NCBI GenBank assembly: GCA_902806085.1
Contig: CADCVH010000045.1
Location: forward strand, 1-38,152
DNA from: an uncultured Rubrobacteraceae bacterium
GTDB taxonomy: Bacteria > Actinomycetota > Rubrobacteria > Rubrobacterales > Rubrobacteraceae
Direction of reading: 5' to 3'
DNA length: 38,152 bases
Within the stretch, counting starts at the first letter, position 1. Each line of letters starts with the position of its first letter. The position numbers and the translations under genes were made by a program. Shown here in pieces: positions 26,080-35,672 of this stretch. The notes under the pieces were generated by a model. The model had not been told where the DNA came from, did no database searches, and saw only the letters and a program-made list of their open reading frames with translations.

Positions 26080-26108
26080 TTGACAGTTCGCACATAGCTG
26101 CGGATACT
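26080..26108 (+). promoter_or_regulatory. strong sigma70-type promoter of the ECF transporter operon
   Basis: A perfect TTGACA (26080-26085), 17-nt spacer and GATACT (26103-26108). The leader before the ATG at 26159 is only about 44 nt and too short for a known vitamin riboswitch. Confidence 0.75.
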
Positions 26109-26158
26109 TCGGCCGTCGGGAAAGTCCGGCGGAGGCCGGGAGAAGGAGAAGGTGATCG

Positions 26159-26779
26159 ATGGCGAACTCCGGCGGTGGCGGAGATAGAAGCAGTTCCATA
26201 TTCGACTTCAGTACGCGAGAGATCGTGATATCGGGGATTATCGGTGGCGTCGCCCTCTTTCTCGGTGCCACGCGTCTGGGCTTGATTCCCGTACCGATTC
26301 CCTTTGTCGGGAACGCCACTCTGCTGCACATACCGGCCGTTCTGGGAGGGGCGCTCGAAGGTCCCATCGTTGGCCTACTCGCCGGCGCGATATTCGGTGT
26401 CTTCTCATTCCTGTATGCCGAAGTGCCTCTGTTTAGAGATCCCGTCATCGCCCTCGGGCCCCGCCTGCTCATCGGTGTCGTGGCCTGGATAGTCTTCGTC
26501 AGCCTGAGGCGGTGGAATATAGATGTCGCTTCCGTCGCCGCGGGACTCGCCGGTTCGCTCACGAATTCCATAGGCGTGCTCGGTCTGGGTTTGATACTGC
26601 CTATCGGCCCCCAGGCCTACCTCCCGATAGAGGCGGTGATAGCAAGCCTGCCGCAGGTGATTATTGAAGCGATCCTCGCGGCCATCGTCACGGTCGTGGT
26701 GGTAAGGGGGGTCCTGCTCGTCCGAAGCGGACGGACCACGGCCGCGGAGACGGAGGCCGGCGAAGAGCGGCGCTACTAG
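26159..26779 (+). CDS. ECF transporter substrate-binding S component
   Basis: The 206-residue membrane protein has about six hydrophobic helices (from residue 24 on) and the HIPAVLGGALEGPIVGLLAGAIFGVFSFL block, typical of S components of the ECF_trnsprt type. It binds the vitamin-like substrate at the outer face. The substrate is unassigned: I could not place it confidently with riboflavin, pantothenate, folate or queuosine binders. It is first in a four-gene operon with its own two ATPases and T subunit, so it is a dedicated (group I) system. Its base composition is lower in GC (34, 37 and 34 of 60 bases in three lines examined) than the adjacent ATPase genes (45 of 60 in one line), hinting at separate origin. 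Confidence 0.88.
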   Translation: MANSGGGGDRSSSIFDFSTREIVISGIIGGVALFLGATRLGLIPVPIPFVGNATLLHIPAVLGGALEGPIVGLLAGAIFGVFSFLYAEVPLFRDPVIALGPRLLIGVVAWIVFVSLRRWNIDVASVAAGLAGSLTNSIGVLGLGLILPIGPQAYLPIEAVIASLPQVIIEAILAAIVTVVVVRGVLLVRSGRTTAAETEAGEERRY

Positions 26780-26797
26780 AGGGACGCTGGCGGCGCC

Positions 26798-27649
26798 GTG
26801 ATCGAGATAGAGGGCGTCTCCTTCTCCTACCGCACGGGCGAGGAGGACGCGGTGCCCGCGCTGCGCGGGCTGGACCTGCGGATAGAGCCGGGACGGTTCG
26901 TCGCGATCATCGGCCACAACGGCTCGGGCAAGAGCACGCTCGTCAAGCTGCTCACCGCCATCCAGTACCCGACGGAGGGCACGATCCGGATAGACGGCGT
27001 CCCCGTGGATGAGGGGAACCAGTGGGAGATCCGGCGCAAGGTCTCCGTCGTCTTCCAGGATCCCGACGACCAGCTCGTGATGAACCGCGTCGAGGACGAC
27101 GTGGCCTTCGGGCCAGAGAACCTGGGGCTGCCCCGGGAGGAGATAGCGGAGAGGGTCGAGTCGTCGCTCGGCGCCCTGGGGCTGCGGGAGATCCGGGGGC
27201 GCCTGATCGAGGACCTCTCGTCCGGCCAGAAGCAGCGGGCCGCGATAGCCGGGGCTCTGGCGATGCGCCCGCGGTTCTTGATCCTGGACGAGCCCACCTC
27301 GCTCCTGCCGGTCCCGGTCGCGATGCGCCTGGTCGCCGCGATCCGGGACCTCAATCGCCGCGAGAACATGGGCGTCTTGCACGTGACCCACTCCATGCAC
27401 GAGGCCTCCCTCTTCGACCGGGTCGTGGTGATGGAGGCGGGACGCAAGATCCTGGACGGCACCCCCGCTGAGGTCTTCCGCCAGGTCGAGCGCCTGCGAG
27501 AGGTCGGCCTGGACGTGCCCCTGGCCGCCAGCCTCGCCCACCGCCTGCGCGCCCGCGGCATCAGCCTTGAGGGCGACGTCCTGGACGAAAAGGACCTGCG
27601 GGTCGCCCTCTCCTCCGCCATAGGGTCCCCGGCCGACCCCCCCGCCTGA
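26798..27649 (+). CDS. ecfA: ECF transporter ATPase 1
   Basis: The 283-residue ABC ATPase has Walker A GHNGSGKS (39-46), the Q-loop in VVFQDPDDQL, signature LSSGQ (140-144, one change from LSGGQ), Walker B ILDE (catalytic Glu165) and the H-loop histidine His198 (VTHSMHEA). The D-loop reads SLLPV where family members have SALDP-like residues, so the D-loop aspartate is a proline (171). It should pair with the next gene's ATPase to form a heterodimer that powers the T subunit. The GTG start is 18 nt after the S-component stop. Its stop overlaps the next ATG by one base. Confidence 0.93.
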   Translation: MIEIEGVSFSYRTGEEDAVPALRGLDLRIEPGRFVAIIGHNGSGKSTLVKLLTAIQYPTEGTIRIDGVPVDEGNQWEIRRKVSVVFQDPDDQLVMNRVEDDVAFGPENLGLPREEIAERVESSLGALGLREIRGRLIEDLSSGQKQRAAIAGALAMRPRFLILDEPTSLLPVPVAMRLVAAIRDLNRRENMGVLHVTHSMHEASLFDRVVVMEAGRKILDGTPAEVFRQVERLREVGLDVPLAASLAHRLRARGISLEGDVLDEKDLRVALSSAIGSPADPPA

Positions 27650-28521
27650 TGGAAGACGCAACGCCCCCGATCCTGGAGCTGCGGAACTTCGGTTATACGT
27701 ACCTCGAAGGAACGCCGCGCGCGGTCGAGGCGATCCGGGACGTATCGTTCAAAGTGCGGCGCGGCGAGCGGGTTGGCATCGTCGGGGCCACCCAGTCCGG
27801 GAAATCCACCATCGTCGACTCTTTCGCCCACCTCCTGCGCGTGAAACCGGGGCAGGTCTTCTACGACGGCCGGGACATCGCCGAACCCGGCTACGACCGG
27901 GCCAAACTGCGGCGGGAGGTCGGCATCGTCTTCCAGCGGCCGGACTCCCAGATCATCGAGGACGTCGTCGGCGCGGACGTGGCCTTCGGCCCGACCGCCG
28001 CCGGGCTGTCCGCCCCAGAGACCAGAGAGCGCGTCGAGGAGAGCCTGGACACTTTGGGGCTTCCATACCCGGAGTACCGGCTGCGTTACGTCCACGCGCT
28101 CTCGGGCGGCCAGCGGCGGCGGGTGGCCATAGCGGGCGTGCTCGCCATGCGCACGCCGGTTTTGGTCCTGGACGAGCCGATGGCCGGCCTCGACCCGCGC
28201 GGGAGGCGCGGACTACTGGAGCTCCTGGTCCGGCTCCAGAACGAGCGCGGCCTCACCCTGATCGTGTGCTCCGCCAGCCTCACCGACGCAAGCCTCCTCT
28301 GCGACCGCTTCGTGGTGCTCGACGGCGGCACGGTCGCGATAGACGGCCCCGTGCGCGACGTGTTGCGCGAGGCCGACCGGCTCGCCGAGCTCGACGTCAC
28401 GCTCCCCGAACCCGTCATCGGGGCGCGCGAGATGCGCAAGCTCTTCCCGGACTTCCCGACGGACCTCCTCACGGAAGAAGAGCTCGAAGCCGAGCTCGTA
28501 AAGAGGATCGGGGCCGCGTAG
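27649..28521 (+). CDS. ecfA': ECF transporter ATPase 2
   Basis: The 290-residue ABC ATPase has Walker A GATQSGKST (46-54), Q-loop IVFQRPDSQI, a canonical signature LSGGQ (151-155), Walker B VLDE with its Glu, and a proper D-loop (AGLDP). The H-loop histidine is missing: where VTHDM would be, the sequence reads CSASL, with Ala209 at the His position. The ATG overlaps the preceding stop by one base (TGATG), so the two ATPases are translationally coupled, and the stop overlaps the next GTG (TAGTG). Together with the previous gene it forms the energising heterodimer. Confidence 0.93.
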   Translation: MEDATPPILELRNFGYTYLEGTPRAVEAIRDVSFKVRRGERVGIVGATQSGKSTIVDSFAHLLRVKPGQVFYDGRDIAEPGYDRAKLRREVGIVFQRPDSQIIEDVVGADVAFGPTAAGLSAPETRERVEESLDTLGLPYPEYRLRYVHALSGGQRRRVAIAGVLAMRTPVLVLDEPMAGLDPRGRRGLLELLVRLQNERGLTLIVCSASLTDASLLCDRFVVLDGGTVAIDGPVRDVLREADRLAELDVTLPEPVIGAREMRKLFPDFPTDLLTEEELEAELVKRIGAA

Positions 28522-29327
28522 TGCTCGAGCTTCAGCGGAACGTCATCTTCGGGCAGTACGTGGACACGGGCTCGTTTATCCACCGGATGGACGCGCGCAT
28601 CAAGCTGGTCATCACGTTCATCTTCGTCGTCGCCTCGTTCCTGATCGGGGACTTCGTCGGGTTCGGAATCGCGCTGTTGTTGCTCGTCCTTATGCAGATC
28701 GTCTCCCGCATCCCCTTCGGCTTCGTCCTGCGCGGCTCCCAGTTCTTTCTGGCGTTTCTCCTCTTCATCCTGGTCTTCCAGGTCCTCTTCTACCCGGGGG
28801 AGGCGTCGAACTACCTGTGGCGGTGGGGGATACTCTCGGTTTCGACCGAGGGGCTCTACACGGCCGGCATACTCGGGCTGCGCGTGATCTTCCTGTACCA
28901 CGTCACCACGATGCTGATGCTGACGACCTCGCTCGTGGACCTCACCAACGGCCTGGAGTTGATCTTCGCCCCGCTCCAAAGCCTCCGCCTGCCCGTGAAC
29001 GAGCTCGTCCTCGTCTTCGTCATAGCCATAAAGTTCGTCCCCATCTTTATAGAGGAGATGGAGCGCCTCGCCCGCGCCCAGACCGCCCGCGGCGTCCCCT
29101 TCGACGAGGGCGGCGCCGTCACGCGCGCCAGACGCATCGGACGCCTCCTCGTCCCCATCTTCATCAGCGGGTTCGCCCGCGCCGACACCCTGACCACCGC
29201 CATGAACACCCGCAGCTACCGCGGCGGCCGGGGCCGCACCAAGTACCGCCTGATGGAGGCGAAGCCCTCCGACTGGGCGGTCCTGGCGCTCGTCCTCGCC
29301 TGGATGATCGTCGCCTGGCTCGTGTAG
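28521..29327 (+). CDS. ecfT: ECF transporter transmembrane T component
   Basis: The 268-residue subunit starts at GTG overlapping the previous stop (TAGTG), before LELQRNVIFGQYVDTGSFIHRMDAR, the family N-terminus. About five or six hydrophobic helices follow. The two coupling helices that contact the ATPases are visible: the ARG-type motif in RAQTARGVPFDEG (about residues 192-204) and NTRSYRGGRGRT near residue 230. T components link ATP hydrolysis to toppling of the S component. It is last in the S-A-A'-T operon. The open frame continues upstream inside the ATPase gene, but the family N-terminus starts here. Confidence 0.92.
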   Translation: MLELQRNVIFGQYVDTGSFIHRMDARIKLVITFIFVVASFLIGDFVGFGIALLLLVLMQIVSRIPFGFVLRGSQFFLAFLLFILVFQVLFYPGEASNYLWRWGILSVSTEGLYTAGILGLRVIFLYHVTTMLMLTTSLVDLTNGLELIFAPLQSLRLPVNELVLVFVIAIKFVPIFIEEMERLARAQTARGVPFDEGGAVTRARRIGRLLVPIFISGFARADTLTTAMNTRSYRGGRGRTKYRLMEAKPSDWAVLALVLAWMIVAWLV

Positions 29328-29390
29328 GTTTCAGGGGAAAGAAGGCCAACCTACCTGAGTTGTCTCCCGCCGGCGTTCACGAAGCGCTCC

Positions 29391-29816
29391 CTAGGCAAAC
29401 CTAGCCGGAAGTCGTCCGTAGCTGTTGTTGTACGCCTTGCCCTTCACGGGATGGGTGAACTTCAGCGCGGACCACGTCTCGTCCACGCTCAGGCACTTGC
29501 TCTCGACGAGCCCGTGGTTGTACCCGATCTCTATGACCTTCGGCAGAGTGAGGTCGGTTCCCAATTTCTTGTTCTTCGGCCACGAGACCCAGAGCATGCC
29601 CGTTGGCTTGAGGTGCGCCTTGAGCTTCGGGAACGCGTCGTCGAGTTCCGCCCGACCCTTCGCGAAGAGATGAACGTAGTCGAACCATCCCGCAAGCTCC
29701 GGGGCGACATCGAGGTCCGGTGGATCGATGGCCCGAAGCGCCGTTTCGGGGGCATCGACGAAGATCGCGCGGGCCCCCTCTTTGATGCCCATCTTGGCGG
29801 ACACGGTTCTTGCCAC
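29391..29816 (-). CDS. DUF3052 family protein
   Basis: The 141-residue protein matches DUF3052: KMGIKEGARAIFVDAP at the N-terminus, FDYVHLFAKGRAELDDAFPKLKAHLKPTGMLWVSWPKNKK in the middle, and LVESKCLSVDETWSALKF at the C-terminus, all family landmarks. The function is unknown; the GMLWVSWPK region resembles part of a methyltransferase-like alpha/beta fold, but no SAM-binding motif is visible. GTG at 29816 is selected because GAGGAGG lies 4 nt before it; a longer upstream frame lacks similarity. The gene is lower in GC than its neighbours (31 of 60 in 29521-29580). It converges with the ECF operon and stands alone. Confidence 0.83.
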   Translation of the reverse strand: MARTVSAKMGIKEGARAIFVDAPETALRAIDPPDLDVAPELAGWFDYVHLFAKGRAELDDAFPKLKAHLKPTGMLWVSWPKNKKLGTDLTLPKVIEIGYNHGLVESKCLSVDETWSALKFTHPVKGKAYNNSYGRLPARFA

Positions 29817-30140
29817 GACGCCTCCTCGTGTAGGGCATGCTCGACCTTCGGCGGATATATTGTCTTGTCGGCAGGGATCACGAGCAAGCAGCGCGACCTC
29901 CGCCGGAATTGTACGCCGGGCCCTCCAAGAACCATTACCCGCCTTCCCATGCTCCCTCTCGGAGAGCCTCACGCCCTAGCGCGGCTGGTCGACGGGCCGG
30001 TACGTAGGACGGATGCGAGAGCTGACGAAGCGCGCCTTCGTGCGGGAGGCCGAGGAAACGTAGCCGATCGGGCAGTCCGCCCAAAGGGCCAGGGCCGATT
30101 GCTGACCCCTCCATAAAGCTCTCTGCTATCATCCGGGATC
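29817..30140. other. 324-base divergent intergenic region
   Basis: Between the DUF3052 gene (minus) and the carboxylase operon (plus). A minus-strand -10-like TATATC (29859-29854) could serve DUF3052, and TATCAT near the right end serves the carboxylase. In between is a tiny frame, MRELTKRAFVREAEET (about 30013-30063), which has no support as a gene. Confidence 0.35.
30127..30132 (+). promoter_or_regulatory. -10 box TATCAT eight bases before the carboxylase ATG
   Basis: TATCAT ends 8 nt before the ATG at 30141. No Shine-Dalgarno precedes the ATG, so a leaderless or near-leaderless transcript is likely. CTGACC at 30102-30107 is a possible but distant -35 (19-nt spacer). Confidence 0.5.
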
Positions 30141-31715
30141 ATGCAGGGTGAGAGGTTGGGCGGGGACACGACCGCCGGAAAACTGGAGGGGCTGGAGGAG
30201 CTGCGCGAGAGGGCTGCCCACCCCGCCTCCGAGCGGGCCGTGGAGCGGCAGCGCGAGAAGGGCAAGATGACCGCCCGGGAGCGCGTAGAGGCGCTCCTGG
30301 ACGAGGGGACGTTCGTCGAGCTCGACCGGTACAGGGTGCACCGTTCGGACAACTTCGGGCTGGGGGAGAACAGGCCGCTCGGGGACGGCGTGGTTACCGG
30401 GTACGGGGAGGTCATGGGCCGGAAGGTCTGCGTCTTCTCGCAGGACTTTACGGTGTTCGGGGGGTCCCTCGGCGAGGTCTACGCCGAGAAGATCTGCAAG
30501 GTCATGGACCTTGCCCTCAGCACCGGGTGCCCCGTCGTCGGGATCAACGACTCCGGCGGGGCGAGGATACAGGAGGGCGTCGTCTCGCTGGCGGGGTACG
30601 CGGACATATTCCACAGGAACGTGCTCGCCTCGGGGGTCGTGCCCCAGATCTCGGTCGTCATGGGGCCCTGCGCCGGGGGCGCGGTCTACTCGCCGGCCAT
30701 AACGGACTTCGTCTTCATGGTCGAGGAGACGAGCCACATGTTCATCACCGGCCCGGATGTCATAAGGAGCGTCACGGGCGAGGAGGTTAGCCAGGAGGAA
30801 CTCGGCGGGGCCGTTACCCACAACACCAAGAGCGGTGTCGCCCACTTCTCCTCACCGGACGAGGAGACGTGCCTCTCGGACGTGCGTTTCCTGCTCTCCT
30901 TCCTGCCGGAGAATAACCTGGAGACCGCCCCGTCCTATCCCCCGGCCGACGACGCAGGAAGGATGGAGGAGGACCTGGCGTCGCTCGTGCCGGACTCGCC
31001 GCGCCAACCCTACGACATCAGGGAGGCGGTGGGCCTCGTCGTGGACGACGGCGAGTTCTTCGAGGTGCAGGAGGGCTGGGCGCAGAACCTCGTGGTCGGG
31101 TTCGCCAGGCTCGACGGTCACGCCATCGGGGTGGTGGGGAACCAGCCCATGGTGCTCGCAGGTACTCTCGACATAGACGCGAGCGTCAAGGGGGCGCGGT
31201 TCGTGAGGTTCTGCGACGCGTTCAACATTCCCTTGCTCACCTTCGTGGACGTGCCCGGGTTCATGCCGGGGACGGGGCAGGAGTGGGGTGGGATCATCCG
31301 CCACGGCGCCAAGCTCCTCTACGCCTTCTCCGAGGCCACCGTGCCCAAGATGACCGTCATAACGAGAAAAGCTTACGGTGGGGCCTACGACGTCATGAAC
31401 TCCAAGCACATAGGCGCGGACGTCAACGTCGCGTGGCCGACCGGCGAGGTCGCGGTGATGGGGGCGTCCGCGGCGGTGGGCATCATCCACCGCAGGCGCA
31501 TAGCCGACGCCGAGGACCCGGAGGCCGAGCGCGAGGCCCTGATAGCGGACTACGAGGAGAAGTTCAACAACCCGATGGTCGCGGCGAAGATGGGCTTTAT
31601 AGACGACGTCATAGACCCGCGGGAGACGAGGCCCTACCTCATCAGGGCCCTCTCGATGGTGCGTACCAAGCGCCCCGAGCGCCCGCCGCGCAAGCACGGG
31701 AACATCCCCCTCTGA
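30141..31715 (+). CDS. pccB: acyl-CoA carboxylase carboxyltransferase (beta) subunit, propionyl-CoA carboxylase type
   Basis: The 524-residue subunit transfers carboxyl from biotin to acetyl- or propionyl-CoA. The family is obvious: [19 protein letters not shown] near residue 43, [20 protein letters not shown], the first oxyanion site in [12 protein letters not shown] and [14 protein letters not shown], and the second in [29 protein letters not shown]. It ends HGNIPL, like PccB/MmdA. Substrate choice is not determined, but this type usually takes propionyl-CoA. MeaB elsewhere in the window fits a propionyl-to-methylmalonyl route. It is first in an operon with an epsilon-like subunit and the biotin carboxylase/carrier subunit. 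The ATG is probably read leaderless. Confidence 0.95.
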   Translation: MQGERLGGDTTAGKLEGLEELRERAAHPASERAVERQREKGKMTARERVEALLDEGTFVELDRYRVHRSDNFGLGENRPLGDGVVTGYGEVMGRKVCVFSQDFTVFGGSLGEVYAEKICKVMDLALSTGCPVVGINDSGGARIQEGVVSLAGYADIFHRNVLASGVVPQISVVMGPCAGGAVYSPAITDFVFMVEETSHMFITGPDVIRSVTGEEVSQEELGGAVTHNTKSGVAHFSSPDEETCLSDVRFLLSFLPENNLETAPSYPPADDAGRMEEDLASLVPDSPRQPYDIREAVGLVVDDGEFFEVQEGWAQNLVVGFARLDGHAIGVVGNQPMVLAGTLDIDASVKGARFVRFCDAFNIPLLTFVDVPGFMPGTGQEWGGIIRHGAKLLYAFSEATVPKMTVITRKAYGGAYDVMNSKHIGADVNVAWPTGEVAVMGASAAVGIIHRRRIADAEDPEAEREALIADYEEKFNNPMVAAKMGFIDDVIDPRETRPYLIRALSMVRTKRPERPPRKHGNIPL

Positions 31716-31720
31716 GTACC

Positions 31721-32281
31721 GTGGCGGGGAGGGGAATAGCCGGGATACGCAGGCTCTGGCCGAGGACGGGCGGGGCGTGGGCGCTGGTGGTCCTCGGCGT
31801 CCTGACGTTCCTGGCGCTGGACGTGCTCACTTTGTGGGGGTCGGGCCTCGCGCTGGACCTCCTGATCTTCCTCTCCGGCATGCTCGCCGGCCTGGCCGTC
31901 TCCCGACTGGCTACCTACCCCTTCAGGAGGCGCTCGGGTGGTTCCGGCCTCGGGAGGACCGTCGGGCTCTTCGCGGGGCTTGCCTCGGTCTTTGCGATCG
32001 TCTTCGGCGGCACGGCCCTCGCCGGCATCCCGCCTTACCCCACCGCCGAGGGCGGCAACGCGGGGACCATGATCTACGGCCTGGCCCTGGGGTTCCTGGT
32101 CGGCGTGCCGGGCGGCCTGGTACGGGCCGAGGACAGGCCGCGACCGCCATTACCGGGTTCGAACCTCAAGGTCGTCGCCGTGGTCTTTGGAACGGTGGCC
32201 GCGTTGTTCGGGCTGCTCTTCGCGCTCTTCCTGCTGATCGAGTTCGTCGCCGTGCCCCTGATCCGGACCCTCGCCGCATGA
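31721..32281 (+). CDS. multi-pass membrane protein of unknown function in the carboxylase operon
   Basis: The 186-residue protein starts at GTG, 5 nt after the pccB-like stop, without its own strong ribosome site, so coupling is likely. I do not recognise the family. It has about five hydrophobic helices (roughly residues 19-38, 42-65, 80-103, 115-135, 150-177). The loop after helix 3 carries GIPPYPTAEGGNAG, and there is no obvious catalytic motif. Its stop overlaps the next ATG (ATGA). Its position between the carboxyltransferase and the epsilon-like gene is unusual: it might tether the cytosolic carboxylase to the membrane, or be a neutral passenger (inference). Confidence 0.7.
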   Translation: MAGRGIAGIRRLWPRTGGAWALVVLGVLTFLALDVLTLWGSGLALDLLIFLSGMLAGLAVSRLATYPFRRRSGGSGLGRTVGLFAGLASVFAIVFGGTALAGIPPYPTAEGGNAGTMIYGLALGFLVGVPGGLVRAEDRPRPPLPGSNLKVVAVVFGTVAALFGLLFALFLLIEFVAVPLIRTLAA

Positions 32282-32499
32282 CGGCCGGGCGCCGGACCCG
32301 CGTAGAACCGCCCCCGACGCCCGAGGAGGCCGCGGCCATCGTGGCCGCGCTGGGGGTGTTGCGGGGCGAAAAGCCGCGGGCGCAAGTCCCGGTCAGGAGC
32401 CGCTGGCGGTTGGCGGGGTTGCTCGGGCGCCCGGTGCCGCCGGGGATGAAGCTCGAAGGGGCGCTGTGGTCCTACTCCAGTTGGAAGGGTGGTCCCTAG
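32278..32499 (+). CDS. small acyl-CoA carboxylase epsilon-like subunit
   Basis: The 73-residue protein starts at an ATG overlapping the previous stop (ATGA) and ends directly before the GTG of the biotin carboxylase gene. The PPTPEEAAAIVAALGVL segment (about residues 10-26) matches the conserved motif of actinobacterial epsilon subunits (PccE/AccE), which hold alpha and beta together. The C-terminus is rich in Trp (ALWSYSSWKG), as in that family. The N-terminal strand seen in many epsilon subunits is short here. Between the beta and alpha genes is where epsilon genes commonly sit, which supports the call. Confidence 0.7.
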   Translation: MTAGRRTRVEPPPTPEEAAAIVAALGVLRGEKPRAQVPVRSRWRLAGLLGRPVPPGMKLEGALWSYSSWKGGP

Positions 32500-34260
<1,761 letters not shown>

Positions 34261-34272
34261 GACGGAACCGCC

Positions 34273-35373
34273 GTGGTGGAGCACGCCGAAGAGTACGGGT
34301 GGAGCGGCGAGGGGGAGGGCGCCGAGATCCTCGTCTACGCCCCCGACGGCGAGACGGCCGGAAGGGCCTTCGAACACGCCCTCCCGGCCGCCCGCCTCCC
34401 CGGCGTCGAGAGCCCCGTCTTCGCCGCGGCCTCGCCGACGCAATCCGGCCACGTCGCGGCCTCGGCGACGCACGCCGCGCCCGACCTGATCTCACCCCCG
34501 ACCCGCGGCCTGCTACTCGTCGCCGACACAGGTATAGAGAACCTCGGGATGCCCCCAAGGGACGTGGCGGACTTCGTCCTGCGCGGCCTCGCGCAGACGG
34601 GCCTTTCGCTGCCGGTCCTGAACGAGGCCGGGGTGCGGAGGGCATGCGAGGGAGGGGCGGCGGCCGCGGCCGAGGACGGCCTGATAGAGGAGGAAGACCT
34701 GAGGCGCCTCCCGCCCGTCGAGGGCGACCCGGACGCGCTCGGCCGAAGGGCGCTCGCCGCCGGAACGCGCGACTGGGAGGGCCGGTTCGGGTTGGAGGTG
34801 GCGGTGGTGGGGGAGGTGCTGGACGCCGACGGGGCCGAGGCCCTCGACCTCCGCCCCGGGATGCTCGCGCTCGTGGTTCGGGTGGGAGGCGGGGACCTCG
34901 GGCGGCTCGCGTTGGGCCTTCACCGGGATCGGATCTTCACCAGGATAAGGGCCGGCGCGGACCTCGGCGCCGAAGACGACCTGCCCTCAGCACCCGCGGG
35001 GTCCGAAGAGGCGGCCGACCTGCTGGCGGGCATCAGGGCGGCCGCCAACTTCGCCGACGCCCGCGCCGCCAGGGCGGTCTACGCCCTGCGGCGGGTGCTT
35101 AGGAGCGTGGCCGGCGGCCTGGACCTCCGCTCCTCCTGGCGGATCGGCGGCGTAGAAGAGCGCGATGGGTTCCTGGTCCAGCGCAAAGACCTCGCGGCGG
35201 CGGGGGAGGGGGATGCGCTGATCTCGGGTGGTGTGGCGGCGGTCGGGACGGGTAAGATGTGGCGGAGCGCGCCCCCGTTCGGTACGCCGGAGGACGACGG
35301 CCGGTGGCCCTGGGAAGAGGCGGGCCTGCTGGAGAGGTGGGCGGTCCTCGACCCGACCGGAGGAGAGAGCTAG
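34273..35373 (+). CDS. RtcB-like protein lacking the catalytic residues (probable pseudoenzyme)
   Basis: The 366-residue protein starts at GTG, 12 nt after the biotin carboxylase gene. It follows the layout of RtcB RNA ligases: ARLPGVESPV (about residues 40-49), DLISPP before the metal region, then EDGLIEEEDLRRL (134-146), VEGDPDALGRRAL (149-161), GLEVAVVGEVLDADGAEALDLRPGMLALVV (173-202), LLAGIRAAANFADARAARAV (250-269), VEERDGFLVQRKDLA (294-308) and AAVGTGKMW (322-330). The essential sites are gone. The metal Cys/Asp motif (D-x-G-C-G in active enzymes) reads LVADTG. The GNHF histidine site reads GRFG. The HSGSRG histidine site reads RVGGGDLG. The HN site reads RIGG. The C-terminal guanylated HGAGR is replaced by PPFGTPEDDGR. 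The protein is also shorter than the usual 400-480. It therefore probably binds RNA, protein or nothing catalytic. Recognition is from memory of the family. Confidence 0.62.
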   Translation: MVEHAEEYGWSGEGEGAEILVYAPDGETAGRAFEHALPAARLPGVESPVFAAASPTQSGHVAASATHAAPDLISPPTRGLLLVADTGIENLGMPPRDVADFVLRGLAQTGLSLPVLNEAGVRRACEGGAAAAAEDGLIEEEDLRRLPPVEGDPDALGRRALAAGTRDWEGRFGLEVAVVGEVLDADGAEALDLRPGMLALVVRVGGGDLGRLALGLHRDRIFTRIRAGADLGAEDDLPSAPAGSEEAADLLAGIRAAANFADARAARAVYALRRVLRSVAGGLDLRSSWRIGGVEERDGFLVQRKDLAAAGEGDALISGGVAAVGTGKMWRSAPPFGTPEDDGRWPWEEAGLLERWAVLDPTGGES

Positions 35374-35375
35374 AG

Positions 35376-35672
35376 TTGGACTTGCTGATGGTCAGGGACC
35401 GGGCGACGGGCCGTTTCCTGTACACCGAGCGCCTGGAGCGCCGCCAGGGGGAAACCTCCTGGGAGTACGTCCGCCGCAGCGTCCGCAGGGAGGCCCACAT
35501 CCGGGACCACTTCTCCGCCGACACGCAGCAGGTGATAATGGGCTGGGGGGCGGGCTCCGTCGAAGACTTCCTCAGGTCCTACCCCGAATACGGTCCCGAA
35601 TACGGTCCCACCGCCACGAACGGCGAGACGGATGGCGGGCCCGAACCGGAGGGAGAGATTGCTGACCGCTGA
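35376..35672 (+). CDS. unknown 98-residue protein at the end of the carboxylase/RtcB-like operon
   Basis: TTG at 35376 is chosen because GGAGGAGAG lies 7 nt upstream, inside the end of the preceding gene; ATG at 35388 is an alternative. I do not recognise the family. It is a basic, mostly helical, soluble-looking protein: MVRDRATGRFLYTERLERRQGETSWEYVRRSVRREAHIRDHF, then an acidic tail with a short DNA-level direct repeat encoding YGPEYGP (about residues 73-79). It may act with the RtcB-like protein, as both close the operon, but that is inference. The tail overlaps the start of a decayed DUF5654 gene. Confidence 0.55.
   Translation: MDLLMVRDRATGRFLYTERLERRQGETSWEYVRRSVRREAHIRDHFSADTQQVIMGWGAGSVEDFLRSYPEYGPEYGPTATNGETDGGPEPEGEIADR

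Noticed and set aside
26109-26158. Vitamin riboswitch in the leader of the ECF operon
   Set aside because: Only about 44 nt separate the predicted transcription start and the ATG, and no known aptamer core is visible.
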